A DNA stretch of 64,000 nt from Flavobacterium eburneipallidum (GCF_027111355.2 NZ_CP114291.2:2232001-2296000); one strand, 5' to 3'; numbered from the stretch's first letter, positions 52,684-63,662 are shown. The notes: generated from the letters alone by a model not told the origin. Translations and numbers: made by a program.

Positions 52684-52760
52684 AATTCTCTAAAAACCAA
52701 TCCCAATCAAAATAAGAGGTGTTTTTCAGTGCCCTCTAAAATTGGAAACAGCCTTTAAGC

Positions 52761-52937
52761 TTATTTTTTAGATTCAGCTACAGAGGATTTTCTAAATTCT
52801 TTCAAAAGCTTTTCCAGTTCTAGAGAAGATTTACGTGCTCTAGTTCCTGCTGATTTATTTCCTTTTTCTGTTTGTAATTCTGCATCCGATTTGAATGTTT
52901 CAAATTCAGCAGCGATTTTTTCGATTAGATCTTTCAT
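52761..52937 (-). CDS. Histone H1-like small protein
   Basis: A 58-residue protein: MKDLIEKIAAEFETFKSDAE, then LQTEKGNKSAGTRARKSSLE, then LEKLLKEFRKSSVAESKK. The middle GNKSAGTRARKSSLELEKLLKEFRK matches, in recall, the Bacteroidota histone H1-like (Hc1-like) DNA-binding family. Reading: an N-terminal helix, a basic centre and a C-terminal helix. It is convergent with topB and shares its terminator, now broken by the IS. A homologue on the chromosome is common; this copy belongs to the ICE. Confidence 0.85.
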   Translation of the reverse strand: MKDLIEKIAAEFETFKSDAELQTEKGNKSAGTRARKSSLELEKLLKEFRKSSVAESKK

Positions 52938-53133
52938 AGTTGATTTTATTTATTACCAGCTACAAAACTAACAATTACAAATGAAATTTAATCTAGGTAA
53001 AGAAATTTTCATCAATAATCTTTATTCTTCTTTAGAGACAATTTATAGCCAATAAAAGCCAAACCATACCAGATATTCTGATTACTACTAGGAGCATCCT
53101 ACATTTATCTATTAATAATAAATTATACAAATT

Positions 53134-53571
53134 ATGGACACGCTACAAAAAGACCTCTCCTATTTCAATTTAAGACTACAAGAATTTCTCCATACGAGTT
53201 TTCCGGAAAAAGCTTGGGATACCAAATTTATAGAACAACGTTCGCAAAGATCTGCGAAAGCTTATGAAGCAGCATTTATGGCAGGTAATTCCGTTGCACA
53301 ATGTGAGGAAATAGCTAATTACATTCTGTTTGAAGGATTGCATTTCTCCAAATTCGACACGGTATTTAAAGTCGTGGTAAGCGAGTTTGACACCCTTATG
53401 GCTGATGAAGAATTGCGTCCATTCGCCCTAAAAATGTTGGCTATTTGTGAATCCGTATTTCAGCGATATACGATAACCCAAGAATTTGTTGACAGTGTCG
53501 GTTATGATCTTCTTTATACGGAACTGACTGGAACTATAGCAATATGGATTGAAGAAAATGGGCTTCAATAA
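53134..53571 (+). CDS. DUF1896 domain protein of the ICE
   Basis: A 145-residue protein. [20 protein letters not shown] and the N-terminal [20 protein letters not shown] with [20 protein letters not shown] match the DUF1896 pattern I recall for ICE proteins of Bacteroidota. Mostly helical, no catalytic motif seen. Its 3' end overlaps the start of the large methylase-helicase gene by 23 bp, so the two are coupled. Function unknown. Confidence 0.85.
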   Translation: MDTLQKDLSYFNLRLQEFLHTSFPEKAWDTKFIEQRSQRSAKAYEAAFMAGNSVAQCEEIANYILFEGLHFSKFDTVFKVVVSEFDTLMADEELRPFALKMLAICESVFQRYTITQEFVDSVGYDLLYTELTGTIAIWIEENGLQ

Positions 53572-56500
53572 ACGGAAACATCTCCAAAGTAATATTGATG
53601 CCCTCAAAGTTGCTTTTAAACTTGAAAAAGAAAATCGACAAGCTACCCAAGAGGAAAGACTGCTAATGATGCAATACAGCGGATTTGGTGGTCTAAAGTT
53701 CATACTTAATCCTGTAGAGAATGCCATCGATAGTAACCATTGGCGAAAAACAGAACAGTATCTCTTCCCTCTTACCCAAGAATTACACAAGTTGCTTAAG
53801 GAAAACACAGTCGATCCAAAACAATACAGTCTCTATGTGGATAGTATGCGGAATTCAGTCCTAACGGCTTTTTATACACCTCCTGCCATTATTTCTGCTC
53901 TTGCAGAAACCCTCAAAGAAAATGGACTAAAGGTTAACCGAATGCTTGAACCCTCTGCAGGTTCCGGTTCTTTCATCGAAGCCTTTAATACTTCTTTTGG
54001 GTCGATTAGTGGAACTACCGCCTATGAAAAGGAACTGCTAACGGGAAAAATATTGAAGCACATTTATCCCGATGTTAATATTCATATTCGAGGTTTTGAA
54101 GCCATTCCCGAAAAAGAACAGAAAAGCTATGATTTGGTTACGAGTAATATTCCTTTTGGGGATATATCCATATTTGATCTCTCGTATTCCCGTAGTACCA
54201 ATTCAGCAAGAGTTCAGGCAGCCCGAAGCATTCATAATTATTTTTTTCTAAAAGGAGGCGATATGCTTCGTGAAGGAGGTATTCTGGCTTTTATCACCTC
54301 TCAAGGTGTACTCAATAGTCCCAGCAACATAGCTATCCGTGAGGCATTAATGAAAGACCATAAATTGGTTTCCGCTATCCGTTTACCAAATAATCTTTTT
54401 ACCGATTATGCCGGTACTGAAGTGGGGAGTGATTTAATTATTTTACAAAGACAAACGGCTAAAGAGGGCTTGTCATTAAGGGAAAAAGAGTTTTGTCAAA
54501 CGAATATCAATTCTGAAAGTGGTTCCACCAACATCTTATTGAGTAATCCTGCTCTTATTGTCCATACCAAATCCTATCAGGGAACTGACCCATACGGTAA
54601 GTCAACGATGGTATATGAACATCAAGGAGGTATAGAAAGAATTGCCACCGACCTTAAGAGAATATTGAAGGATGATTTCTCTATTCATTTGGATATGAAT
54701 CGATACAATGGTATTTCGCTTGATAAATCAATAATTCAGCCAACTATTTCAATACAGACTGAACCGCTAATTCTAACAGAAAAAAGCACCAGCTCAAATC
54801 CTGAAATAAGACTATCTCAACAATCCCAAAAAGACAATGGATCTCAAGTGCAACTGAACTTATTTGATTTGTTTGAAACTACCATACCTGCTAAAATTAA
54901 TGAAACAAAGTCTAGATTTAAGAACAAAACAAACAGTGTAAAACAAAATAGTATCGGAAAACAACCAAGTTTATTTGATACTGTAGCAATCCAACAAGTA
55001 TATCAAAAACCAAATGTTTCAAGAACAATTCAAACAATTCATAACGGAGCAATCGATGGAGATTTGTTCTCACAACCAAACGTAGATAATCAAAATTGGG
55101 GAGCAGCTAAAACGGCTAGTCCTATTCTAACGACAGTGCCATCGAATCCTGCACCCTATACAGGAGAAACACCTACTTCTTATAGAGAGGAATGTCTTGC
55201 GAAAGACAAAGGATTCATAGGCTATCTAAGAAATATAGATGTGGAAACAGGAAAAGCGATGTTTCATCCATTGGAACTTTCCACACTTCAAAGAATGCGA
55301 GCAGCTGCCTATATTGATTTACGAGATGTTTACCACAGACTGTACAATCGGGAAGCAGAACTAAAAACAGAACAGAGAGAAGACAGGGAAAAACTAAATA
55401 AATTGTATGATGATTTTGTAAAAAAATATGGCAATCTGAACAATGTAGATAATATCAAACTGATTAAGATAGATGCTGCGGGTAAAGAAATCCCCTATTT
55501 GGAACGTATTATTGGTGGTGTGGTACATAAGGCGGATCTTTTTCAACGTCCAGTTAGTTTTTCTAATAGCTCACTAGCGACGGATAATCCCGATGAAGCT
55601 TTGGCAGCTTCGCTGAATCAATACGGAAAAGTTAATCTGGTGTTTATGTCGCAGATAAGCGGCATAGTATCCGATGATCTCAAAGAAGCACTTAAAGGGC
55701 GAATTTTTTATAATCCTTTAGAAAAAGAATATGAAATCTCAGAGCGATGGGTTTCTGGTAATGTGGTAGAGAAAGCCAACCAGTTACAAGAATACATCAA
55801 CAATAATCCCGTAGAAAGTATTGTCAAAGAAAGTCTTACTGCTTTGGAAGAGGCCAAACCTAAAAGAATTGAATTTGAAGAATTAGATTTTAATCTTGGA
55901 GAACGTTGGATTCCCACAGAAATATATGCTCGTTTTGCATCTTATCTGTATGATACGGATGTTCGTGTGTATTATTCAGAAAACACAGATGATTTTGCTA
56001 TTAATTGTGACCAAAAAAATGCTCATATAAGAGATAAGTATGCCGCAAAATCAGAAAGCAGAACTTTTGATGGAATCGCTCTGCTCAAGCATGCACTTGT
56101 TAATACGACACCAGATATTACTAAAAAGATTTTAGTTGGCGACAAAGAAGTCAAGGTGAAGGATATGGAAGCAATACAGATAGCGAACTCTAAAATCGAT
56201 GAAATTAGAACTGCTTTTACGGATTGGTTGCATACCCAAAATGATGGATTTAAAAATCGATTAACTAATCAGTATAATGACACCTTCAACTGTTTCGTCC
56301 GTCCGCAATATAACGGTAGTCATCAGGAGTTTCCCGGACTGGACAGAAAAGCATTAGGTATTGATGACCTCTATTCCAGTCAGAAAGATGCCGTATGGAT
56401 GATAAAGCTGAACGGTGGAGCGATATGTGATCATGAAGTAGGCGCTGGAAAAACACTCATTATGTGTACCGCTGCCCAAGAAATGAAACGCTTGGCAATG

Positions 56501-58963
56501 GCACACAAACCAATGATTATTGGATTAAAAGCGAATGTGCATGAGATAGCTGAAACCTACCGAACTGCTTATCCTCATGCAAAAATATTGTATCCAGGAA
56601 AAGAAGATTTCACACCTCAAAAACGGCAACGAATTTTTGGCGACATAAAGAATAATGATTGGGATTGTGTGATACTTACACATGACCAGTTTGGCATGAT
56701 ACCGCAATCTCCAGAGATGCAGAAAGAAATACTGCAAACAGAATTAAATAGTGTAGAAGAAAATTTGGCTACTTTGAAAACGCAAGGAAAAGATATCTCA
56801 AGAGCAATGCTTAAAGGGGTTATCGTGCGAAAGCAAAATCTAGAAGTCAAGCTTAAAACACTGGAACATGACATAGAGAATAGAAAGGATGACACAGTCG
56901 ATTTTAAGATGATGGGCATTGACCATTTATTGGTAGATGAAAGTCACCGTTTTAAAAATTTAATGTTCAATACTCGTCATGAAAGAGTTGCTGGATTGGG
57001 TAATATGCAAGGAAGTCAAAAGGCACTGAACTTACTTTTTGCCTTACGAACCATACAAGAACGAACAGGAAAAGATCTCGGTGCCACCTTTCTTTCAGGG
57101 ACAACAATTAGTAATTCGCTGACAGAATTATACCTGCTTTTTAAATACCTACGTCCACAAGCATTGGAAAAGCAAGGCATCAACTGTTTTGACGCTTGGG
57201 CGGCTATTTATGCCCGAAAGACTACCGATTATGAATTTTCGGTAGCCAACAATATTGTACAAAAAGAACGGTTCCGATATTTCATAAAGGTACCAGAATT
57301 AGCACAATTCTATTCGGAAATAACGGATTACCGAACAGCAAAAGACATCGGCATTGACCGTCCCGAAAAAAATGAAATACTTCACAATATTCCACCAACA
57401 CCAGAACAGGAAGTGTTTATTAAAAATTTGATGGCGTTTGCTAAATCAGGCAATGCAACCTTGTTGGGAAGAGCTCCACTTACAGAACGTGAAGAAAAAG
57501 CAAAAATGCTAATCGCTACAGACTACGCTCGCAAAATGTCTCTTGATATGCGGATGATTAGCCAAAAGTATGAAGACCATCCAGACAATAAGGCCTCACA
57601 TTGCGCTACAAAAATTGCAAATTATTACAATAACTTTAATGCACAGAAAGGAACTCAATTTGTTTTTTCAGATTTGGGAACATATAAACCCACGGAATGG
57701 AATGTTTATTCAGAAATTAAAAGAAAGTTGGTTCATAATCATAATATTCCATCTCATGAAGTACGCTTTATACAAGAAGCGAAAACGGATAAGCATCGCA
57801 AGAAATTGATTAGTTCAATGAATGAAGGTAAAACCAGAGTACTATTTGGTTCTACTGATATGCTTGGAACTGGTGTTAATGCACAGAAGAGAGCGGTAGC
57901 AGTTCATCATTTGGATACTCCGTGGCGACCAAGTGATCTTGCCCAAAGGGATGGAAGGGCAATTCGTAAAGGGAATGAGATTGCTAAATTCTTTGCCAAT
58001 AATAAAGTAGACGTGATTATTTACGCTGTTGAAAAATCATTGGATGGTTATAAATTCAATTTATTATACAACAAGCAGCTTTTTATAAATCAGTTAAAAA
58101 ATAATAATTTAGGAAAACGCACCATTGATGAAGGAGGTATGGATGAAAAATCGGGTATGAATTTTTCGGAATACGTAGCCATTCTTTCGGGTAACACCGA
58201 TTTGTTGGACAAAGCAAAACTAGAAAAACAGCTAGCTGGATTAGAAAGTGAACGTCAAGCATTTAATCGTTCCAAGTTCAGTTCTAAATACAAACTGGAA
58301 GATGTCACTGCGACATTGGAAGCCACTCAGTCTCGTTTGAATCGGTTTGTTTTGGATTGGGACAATTTGCAACAAAGAGTGCAAAAACACCCTGATGGAA
58401 CTTTGTTGAATCCTGTTCAGCTTAACGATCTGCCTGCCAATGCCGATGTCAAACAAATTGGAGCTAAGCTCAACCAACTGGCTGACAAAGCCCGCACTGC
58501 AGGGCAGTATGAAGAAATCGGCAGTTTGTATGGTTTTAGCTTGTTGGTAAAAACAGAATTAACAGATAAAAATTTAGATATGTTCGAAAGAGATAATCAT
58601 TTTTTTATTCAGGGCGAAGGAGGTATCAAGTATACTTATAACAATGGAAATATGGCTTCAGAACCTAAAACTGCAGCATTGAATTTTATTAACGCTTTAG
58701 GCAAAATCCCTAGTCTCATAGAACAAGAGCAAAAGAAAATTGCTGAACTGAAAAAAGATCTTCCAGTACTTCAGGAAGTAGTTAATAGCAACTGGACTAA
58801 AGAAAATAAATTAAATGAATTAAAAACTGAATTGGCTGCCATTGACAGAAAGATTCAATCATCCATTGCTCCTTCTGAAAACAGAAAAGAGGACGAGCAA
58901 GAAGAATATGAAAAAGTAGATGTGAAGAATATTAAAACTCATCTGAAATTAAAAACTATATAG
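53549..58963 (+). CDS. Giant N6-DNA-methylase-like/SNF2-type helicase protein of the ICE
   Basis: A 1804-residue backbone protein. The N-terminal 350 residues are methylase-like: [16 protein letters not shown] (SAM site) and [15 protein letters not shown] (NPPF-like, with Ile for the first Pro). After a variable linker (about 430-560) comes a helicase: [15 protein letters not shown] (Walker A, near 963-975), [14 protein letters not shown] (DESH), [14 protein letters not shown] and, in the second RecA fold, [24 protein letters not shown] then [12 protein letters not shown] coiled C-terminus closes it. Relatives in phages (DarB of P1) protect DNA from restriction; that role here is inference. 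The alternative start at 53558 is possible. Confidence 0.88.
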   Translation: MKKMGFNKRKHLQSNIDALKVAFKLEKENRQATQEERLLMMQYSGFGGLKFILNPVENAIDSNHWRKTEQYLFPLTQELHKLLKENTVDPKQYSLYVDSMRNSVLTAFYTPPAIISALAETLKENGLKVNRMLEPSAGSGSFIEAFNTSFGSISGTTAYEKELLTGKILKHIYPDVNIHIRGFEAIPEKEQKSYDLVTSNIPFGDISIFDLSYSRSTNSARVQAARSIHNYFFLKGGDMLREGGILAFITSQGVLNSPSNIAIREALMKDHKLVSAIRLPNNLFTDYAGTEVGSDLIILQRQTAKEGLSLREKEFCQTNINSESGSTNILLSNPALIVHTKSYQGTDPYGKSTMVYEHQGGIERIATDLKRILKDDFSIHLDMNRYNGISLDKSIIQPTISIQTEPLILTEKSTSSNPEIRLSQQSQKDNGSQVQLNLFDLFETTIPAKINETKSRFKNKTNSVKQNSIGKQPSLFDTVAIQQVYQKPNVSRTIQTIHNGAIDGDLFSQPNVDNQNWGAAKTASPILTTVPSNPAPYTGETPTSYREECLAKDKGFIGYLRNIDVETGKAMFHPLELSTLQRMRAAAYIDLRDVYHRLYNREAELKTEQREDREKLNKLYDDFVKKYGNLNNVDNIKLIKIDAAGKEIPYLERIIGGVVHKADLFQRPVSFSNSSLATDNPDEALAASLNQYGKVNLVFMSQISGIVSDDLKEALKGRIFYNPLEKEYEISERWVSGNVVEKANQLQEYINNNPVESIVKESLTALEEAKPKRIEFEELDFNLGERWIPTEIYARFASYLYDTDVRVYYSENTDDFAINCDQKNAHIRDKYAAKSESRTFDGIALLKHALVNTTPDITKKILVGDKEVKVKDMEAIQIANSKIDEIRTAFTDWLHTQNDGFKNRLTNQYNDTFNCFVRPQYNGSHQEFPGLDRKALGIDDLYSSQKDAVWMIKLNGGAICDHEVGAGKTLIMCTAAQEMKRLAMAHKPMIIGLKANVHEIAETYRTAYPHAKILYPGKEDFTPQKRQRIFGDIKNNDWDCVILTHDQFGMIPQSPEMQKEILQTELNSVEENLATLKTQGKDISRAMLKGVIVRKQNLEVKLKTLEHDIENRKDDTVDFKMMGIDHLLVDESHRFKNLMFNTRHERVAGLGNMQGSQKALNLLFALRTIQERTGKDLGATFLSGTTISNSLTELYLLFKYLRPQALEKQGINCFDAWAAIYARKTTDYEFSVANNIVQKERFRYFIKVPELAQFYSEITDYRTAKDIGIDRPEKNEILHNIPPTPEQEVFIKNLMAFAKSGNATLLGRAPLTEREEKAKMLIATDYARKMSLDMRMISQKYEDHPDNKASHCATKIANYYNNFNAQKGTQFVFSDLGTYKPTEWNVYSEIKRKLVHNHNIPSHEVRFIQEAKTDKHRKKLISSMNEGKTRVLFGSTDMLGTGVNAQKRAVAVHHLDTPWRPSDLAQRDGRAIRKGNEIAKFFANNKVDVIIYAVEKSLDGYKFNLLYNKQLFINQLKNNNLGKRTIDEGGMDEKSGMNFSEYVAILSGNTDLLDKAKLEKQLAGLESERQAFNRSKFSSKYKLEDVTATLEATQSRLNRFVLDWDNLQQRVQKHPDGTLLNPVQLNDLPANADVKQIGAKLNQLADKARTAGQYEEIGSLYGFSLLVKTELTDKNLDMFERDNHFFIQGEGGIKYTYNNGNMASEPKTAALNFINALGKIPSLIEQEQKKIAELKKDLPVLQEVVNSNWTKENKLNELKTELAAIDRKIQSSIAPSENRKEDEQEEYEKVDVKNIKTHLKLKTI

Positions 58964-59000
58964 TCCTGATTTAGTATTGAATATTTTAAAAAACGAACAC

Positions 59001-59103
59001 GATTCAATAGAAATAGCACGACAAGATTTAATAGAAATAGTACGAAGAATTTAATAATTGACTAATTATTTTTTCTTAAATTTAATGAATGAATGAATGA
59101 ATT
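59001..59103. repeat. 24-bp-spaced direct repeat and AATG microsatellite
   Basis: GATTCAATAGAAATAGCACGA (59001-59021) and GATTTAATAGAAATAGTACGA (59025-59045) differ at two bases and sit 24 bp apart; a run AATG x4 (59084-59099) follows and touches the mobC stop codon. Between two convergent genes, so perhaps a terminator-region or protein-binding repeat. Confidence 0.6.
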
Positions 59104-61102
59104 AACCTTCTTTCACCAAATGCTGTAAATCTGGATCATTTTTGATGCGTTCCAGTTCAGTCTCGATAATTAAAACAATATCCCGTTTTATTTGCCTGTA
59201 ATTAGCCTCTATTTCTTCTTTCATTTTATCTTCACCGTTTTCATCCAAAAATGATAAAATCTCAGGAATCTTTTTATATGCTTTCGTTTCGGAATCTACT
59301 TTAGCATTATCCACTACAATTTCTGCATTAAAAATTTTCTGTTCAATTCGCTCATCAAAATTATCCGAAACAGCCCCCACAAATATTCCTTGTGTAAGAG
59401 TCGAAATTTTGGATACTGGGATAAGACTGTCCAACTGGGTCGAAATGGAGGTAGATTTATCACTTCTATTTATAGTCAGGCTTTGTCTTTTCTGCAATAC
59501 TTTGCCAAAGCGTTCCGAAAGACTTTTGGCAGTCTCTCCAACAACTTGTCCGCTAAAAATATTACCTACGGTATTTTGTATAACCTTACTTTCCTTATCG
59601 CCATAATCTCGGGTTAATTGCGAATAATCCTGAAACCCCAAACAAACGGCTACTTTATTGCTTCTGGCAGTGGCAATCAGATTATCCAATCCTCTAAAGT
59701 ATATAGTTGGTAATTCATCAATAATAACTGAACTTTTTAGTTTTCCTTTATTGTTTATCAGTTTTATAATTCTCGAATTATACAACCCCAATGCAGCCGA
59801 ATAGATATTCTGCCTATCTGGATTATTGCCAACGCAAAGTATTTTCGGTTCATTTGGATTGTTAATGTCCAATGAAAAATCATCACCCGTCATTACCCAA
59901 TAAAGTTGTGGTGAAATCATTCTTGATAGAGGAATTTTAGCGGAAGCTATCTGTCCTTGCAACTGATCTTGTGCCCCACCTTGCCACGCATCCATAAAAG
60001 GTGATAAATAATTTTCGAGATCTGAATAGGAAGTAAGGATGGTAAATACATCTGCGTATTTCTTGTTGAGCAACTCAATGGCGTGAGGAAATGTACAGTA
60101 CTTTCCGCTGTCGAAAATTTTCAAGAACCAAATAATGGCGGCTAACAGGATTATGGGGGATTCTACAAAGAAATCTCCCTGCTTTTGTATCCAACTTCTG
60201 TTCAGGTTCAGCATAATGGTATAAGCCGATTCATAAGCATCTGAAATATCCGTCATGAAATTTGGATTGATGGGATTACAACGGTGGCTTCTTCTTGGGT
60301 CATCGAAATTAATGACATAGAATTTTGGTTTTACTTTATACTTATCGGCATGCTTCAACAAATGATTGTAGGCAATGGTTGAAAGGTCATCGAATTTAAA
60401 ATCATAGATGTACATAGAAAACCCCTTTTCGATATGCTGTTTGATGTAGTTGTTGATAATGGCATAACTCTTACCCGATCCCGGTGTACCCAAAACAATG
60501 GAAGCTCTAAAAGGATTTACTACGTTAATCCAACCCTCATTCCATTTGCCTTTATAATAAAACTTGGTAGGAAGATTAACGGAATATTCATTGTTCATCA
60601 ATTTGGTTTCTTGCATGAAACTTTCGTTCTCGTTATTGAAGACATCATCCATTAGGTTGGTACGGAGTAAACGACTAATCCATACACCAGCCACCATTAG
60701 AGCAATGTAACCTAGTGAAGTTGTCAGAATATATAAAGATGTTGCCATTCCTGAAGACAATCGTAATAATGGCGTATTCAAAAAGAAAAGAACAAAACCG
60801 ATGGCTAAGGCAGTATAGATTTTGGCCCAGGTTATCTTTTCATTTTTTACTCCCTTGGTTCCCAAACAACTTAATGCGAGTAAAACTAAGGCAAAGAGTT
60901 TAGAATATAAAGTATTGGAAAACAAGCTTGCTGTCCGTTGAAAATTACCTAGTATTTTGTTGATTAATTCTAGTGTCCAACCTCGTTCCAAAAAAAAGCC
61001 ATAACAAAACCAGTAAAAGTGCATTAGTACCAACAGAATGCTGACTGCACGCATAAAAGCCATAATTTTGGCAAGTCCTCTTACATCGTCTTCTCCTTGC
61101 AT
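59102..61102 (-). CDS. mobC: Conjugative coupling protein MobC (VirD4/TraG type)
   Basis: A 666-residue ATPase that brings the relaxase-DNA complex to the transfer channel. About four membrane helices fill residues 15-165. Walker A ASIVLGTPGSGKSYAIINNY lies near 200-220, Walker B is SSVIIDELPTIYF near 465-477, and NKVAVCLGFQDYSQLTRDYG follows as in TraG/VirD4 proteins. In Bacteroidota ICEs it is called MobC. 131 bp separate it from the relaxase gene upstream on the same strand. Confidence 0.9.
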   Translation of the reverse strand: MQGEDDVRGLAKIMAFMRAVSILLVLMHFYWFCYGFFLERGWTLELINKILGNFQRTASLFSNTLYSKLFALVLLALSCLGTKGVKNEKITWAKIYTALAIGFVLFFLNTPLLRLSSGMATSLYILTTSLGYIALMVAGVWISRLLRTNLMDDVFNNENESFMQETKLMNNEYSVNLPTKFYYKGKWNEGWINVVNPFRASIVLGTPGSGKSYAIINNYIKQHIEKGFSMYIYDFKFDDLSTIAYNHLLKHADKYKVKPKFYVINFDDPRRSHRCNPINPNFMTDISDAYESAYTIMLNLNRSWIQKQGDFFVESPIILLAAIIWFLKIFDSGKYCTFPHAIELLNKKYADVFTILTSYSDLENYLSPFMDAWQGGAQDQLQGQIASAKIPLSRMISPQLYWVMTGDDFSLDINNPNEPKILCVGNNPDRQNIYSAALGLYNSRIIKLINNKGKLKSSVIIDELPTIYFRGLDNLIATARSNKVAVCLGFQDYSQLTRDYGDKESKVIQNTVGNIFSGQVVGETAKSLSERFGKVLQKRQSLTINRSDKSTSISTQLDSLIPVSKISTLTQGIFVGAVSDNFDERIEQKIFNAEIVVDNAKVDSETKAYKKIPEILSFLDENGEDKMKEEIEANYRQIKRDIVLIIETELERIKNDPDLQHLVKEG

Positions 61103-61233
61103 ATTTGAATAAATTGAATATTGCAGGTGAATTTAGAAGAGAAGCAAAACCCTTGACAGAATAAGGAATTAGATGACTGTTAGTGGCACTAATTGGCTAT
61201 ATGAACACTAAATCATTACGCCAACTGAAATAT

Positions 61234-62550
61234 CTATTTTTGGTCACGATTTCTTCTGCGCTTCTTCTTTTTATTCATTTGGTTGGCAAATGCTTGTGCT
61301 TCGTAATCTTCGCCCAGAGCTTGAGGCAATAGCCCTCCAAACGCTTCGATTAATCCCAAATTGTCATTTGTACATTCAGCTTGATTTTTATTCATAAAGT
61401 CAAAGAGTTCGTGAGGTTGTTCTGTTTCTGTTTGAGCATTATCTATTTTTATGGATGATAAATGAATGGAGTTATCCTTCATCATTTCTGGGCGTTTTTC
61501 AGTATTTCCATCTTTCCACCAATCATTGAAAACGTTGGCAGAAAGATTTTTGTCTAATTGTGAGCCATTCCAAACGGTACGGGATTCGTGGTCAATAAAA
61601 GTCATTCCATAAATACGTCCTTCTTTGTTCCGACGGATAACCATATTAATTCCTTGCTCCAGTAATTGTTTCTTGAATTCAGTTTCACCGGGAGTTGTAT
61701 GCATAGTTATTTCAATGGTGTTTTTTAGTACCGTTTTTGCTTGTGACGTTTTCATCTTTTCTTTCGATTTTCCAAAATGTTTTTGTAAATTGTCAGAACC
61801 TGCATAGCGACCAAAGCGTGATGCCTTGAACGGATTACTAACTTTTTCTCCCAGCTCGTTCAATGCAAAATAGACCAATCCCTGTTTAGGCTGACCGTTT
61901 ACTTCTCCTTTTACTTCCTCAGTGGTAATGTTAAAAAGGGAAAGTAGTGCGTTATAAGCTCCCAAACTTTGGTACTCGTAATACTTTGGTAAGTGTCTAA
62001 CTACCGAAGCTATCTGGCTCTTTACATTAACTTCTTTATAATCTACTGGTCTGAAAATTGCTTCTTTTGGATTGCGCTCTTTTTCCGTTGCCGGTAGTAG
62101 TTTATAATCTTGTTCTAATGTACGGCAGGCATTCATGGAACGTAATTTTTCATAAGAATCCGATATTTTTTTACCGTTACGATCTACAGATGTTGATACA
62201 ATGTGAATGTGAGTTCGTTCAATGTCGGTATGTTTGAAAACTACATAAGGCTGTTCACCATAACCCATAAGTTCCATATAATCTTTGGCTAGCAGTTTAA
62301 AGCTTTCATCATTTACCTGATCTCTCGGATCGGGATTAAGCGATATATGCAAAACTGGCTTTTCCGTTCGCTTGTTTGCAATTAGATAAGGTTCAAGTGA
62401 ACGGTATAATTGAGCAACGGTATAATTTCCATTGATGGTTTCTCTCATTCGATGCGTGGCCAATACCTCCCCTTTTTCCGTATCAACTTTAAATTGATTA
62501 TAGGAAAGTGCCCCAATCATATTTGCTCCACGATTAATCTTAGCTATCAT
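61234..62550 (-). CDS. mobB: Relaxase MobB (MOBP-like mobilization nuclease)
   Basis: A 438-residue relaxase that nicks oriT. Its N-terminus MIAKINRGANMIGALSYNQF, then the catalytic His cluster ERTHIHIVSTSVDRNGKKIS (HxHxxxS, about residues 110-130) and the earlier LHISLNPDPRD are typical of Bacteroidota relaxases; the nicking Tyr is probably among YNQF or YMELMGYG in the first 95 residues. Its start overlaps the stop of mobA by 4 bp. The tail is very basic (KKKKRRRNRD). Confidence 0.9.
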   Translation of the reverse strand: MIAKINRGANMIGALSYNQFKVDTEKGEVLATHRMRETINGNYTVAQLYRSLEPYLIANKRTEKPVLHISLNPDPRDQVNDESFKLLAKDYMELMGYGEQPYVVFKHTDIERTHIHIVSTSVDRNGKKISDSYEKLRSMNACRTLEQDYKLLPATEKERNPKEAIFRPVDYKEVNVKSQIASVVRHLPKYYEYQSLGAYNALLSLFNITTEEVKGEVNGQPKQGLVYFALNELGEKVSNPFKASRFGRYAGSDNLQKHFGKSKEKMKTSQAKTVLKNTIEITMHTTPGETEFKKQLLEQGINMVIRRNKEGRIYGMTFIDHESRTVWNGSQLDKNLSANVFNDWWKDGNTEKRPEMMKDNSIHLSSIKIDNAQTETEQPHELFDFMNKNQAECTNDNLGLIEAFGGLLPQALGEDYEAQAFANQMNKKKKRRRNRDQK

Positions 62551-62993
62551 TTTTTTTCGTTTTTAATCAAATATTTGGTTTCAAACTCCTCAGTCAACTG
62601 CGTGATTTCACGGCATAACTTCGCTAATTCCGCTGTTTGTTTTTCCAGTTTAAAGAGATACGCTGCCGCTTTCTTTTCAGAAAAATTGCGATACAATAGC
62701 TTTACGATCTGATTGTAATTGACGCCAACGGAACGAAACTGACCATACAAAGTAGTTAATCGCATGTAATAATCCATTGCAGCTATATCTACTTTTACAG
62801 TTTTGATTGGCTTTTCAAACAAAATGGAAGTAACAAAATGAGCTTTATTATCTGCACCTGAAGCTTCAAAAAGGGAAAGAAATTTGGAGTTTTCCTCGTC
62901 CGTAAGACGAAAAACATAACGGTGGATGCTCGGATTCTTTTTAAAATTCCGACCACCTTTGTTCTTTCCATTGTTTTGTTGTCCGTCCATCAT
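62547..62993 (-). CDS. mobA: Relaxosome accessory protein MobA (MobC-fold, ribbon-helix-helix type)
   Basis: A 148-residue DNA-binding protein of the relaxosome. A basic N-terminus (NKGGRNFKKNPSIHRYVFRL) precedes a ribbon-helix-helix-like unit (RLTDEENSKFLSLFEASGA), then SVGVNYNQIVKLLYRNFSEKK, the signature of plasmid mobilization proteins, and a coiled C-terminus. First gene of the mobA-mobB-mobC unit; the presumed oriT lies just upstream. Confidence 0.85.
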   Translation of the reverse strand: MMDGQQNNGKNKGGRNFKKNPSIHRYVFRLTDEENSKFLSLFEASGADNKAHFVTSILFEKPIKTVKVDIAAMDYYMRLTTLYGQFRSVGVNYNQIVKLLYRNFSEKKAAAYLFKLEKQTAELAKLCREITQLTEEFETKYLIKNEKK

Positions 62994-63662
62994 AAATCCA
63001 TTTTAATATTTTACAAAACACCGACTTCGGAGGATGTTTTAAGCCCCCGCAAGGGCAAGTTGTTTTGAGGCACAGAATTCATTTCGAGTGCCTAAAAACA
63101 CAACTTGCTCTGTTCTGGCGAACAGATAATCCGCCCTTCGGGACGGATTGAATAAAGCAGGGAAAAACGGCTTAGTGCCGTTCCTGTTAATGCCCAATAT
63201 TGATTTGATTCTTGCATTTGAATTACTCTGATTAATATTTTACAAAGTAAACCATTGAATGCAAAACCACTATGAGTTAAGCAATTGCCAAACATTGCCA
63301 ATAAATGCCAAACATTGCCATAATAATAAAAGCACACATATAGCTCTATTTCTTTGTACTTATAAATGGACATAAGGTTATAAATAGCTATTTGGGTAAC
63401 AACATAACTACGCAACTACTGTCATAAAAATGTATGACCATAGAATTATAATTAGGTCTGCATTGAAGTATCTAATCATAGACTTAGCTACAAAGAAATT
63501 AAGGTACGTACACTAGTCTGTTGGTAAAAACATACCTCTGTACATACGTAAAAACAGATACAGCAACATAAATAGTTTGGCATATAAGTGCCTAACCATA
63601 TACTGCTGACCATAGCTACAATCATATATAGGATCTGCAATACTTACATAAATAATTAAAAG
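62994..63662. other. Divergent spacer mobA/traA, candidate oriT region
   Basis: No gene with a coding look. It holds a long inverted repeat GCAAGTTGTTTTGAGGCAC (63055-63073) / GTGCCTAAAAACACAACTTGC (63088-63108), a second hairpin AATCCG-CCC-TTC-GGG-A-CGGATT (63128-63149), a third AACGGC / GCCGTT (63166-63182), a 15-bp direct repeat TGCCAAACATTGCCA (63286-63300, 63306-63320) and a looser repeat TGACCATAG...TCTGCA (63435-63462, 63607-63639). Inverted repeats next to mob genes are typical of oriT. The open frame 63092-63415 on the minus strand runs through these repeats and is probably not a gene. Confidence 0.55.
63286..63320. repeat. Two perfect 15-bp direct repeats, 20-bp period
   Basis: TGCCAAACATTGCCA occurs at 63286-63300 and 63306-63320. 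Each contains TGCCA twice, in a two-turn phasing suited to a protein binding cooperatively on one DNA face. Confidence 0.6.

Larger units (their letters stand above)
50981..52735 (+). mobile_element. IS1182-family-like insertion sequence, complete
   Basis: A 1755-bp element with inverted ends AGGGCACTGAAAAA (50981-50994) and TTTTTCAGTGCCCT (52722-52735), a perfect 14-bp match. A 10-bp direct repeat CTAAAATTGG flanks it exactly. One intact transposase gene fills it, and each end has its own hairpin terminator (about 51022-51060 and 52637-52683), which would keep outside transcription out. Confidence 0.88.
50960..52756. terminator. topB/histone-like gene terminator, split by an IS
   Basis: AAAGGCTGTTT (50960-50970) and AAACAGCCTTT (52746-52756) would form an 11-bp stem; the 10-base loop CTAAAATTGG is present at both sides of the IS (50971-50980, 52736-52745). 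Without the IS this is one hairpin between topB and the convergent histone H1-like gene. Confidence 0.75.

Noticed and set aside
50963..52753. Taking the IS ends as the longer GGCTGTTT...AAACAGCC inverted repeat
   Set aside because: The direct repeat CTAAAATTGG lies between this outer repeat and the AGGGCACTGAAAAA ends, so the outer part is the host terminator stem, not the IS.
63092..63415. A 107-codon minus-strand open frame in the mobA/traA spacer
   Set aside because: It runs through the inverted and direct repeats of the presumed oriT and resembles no protein I know.
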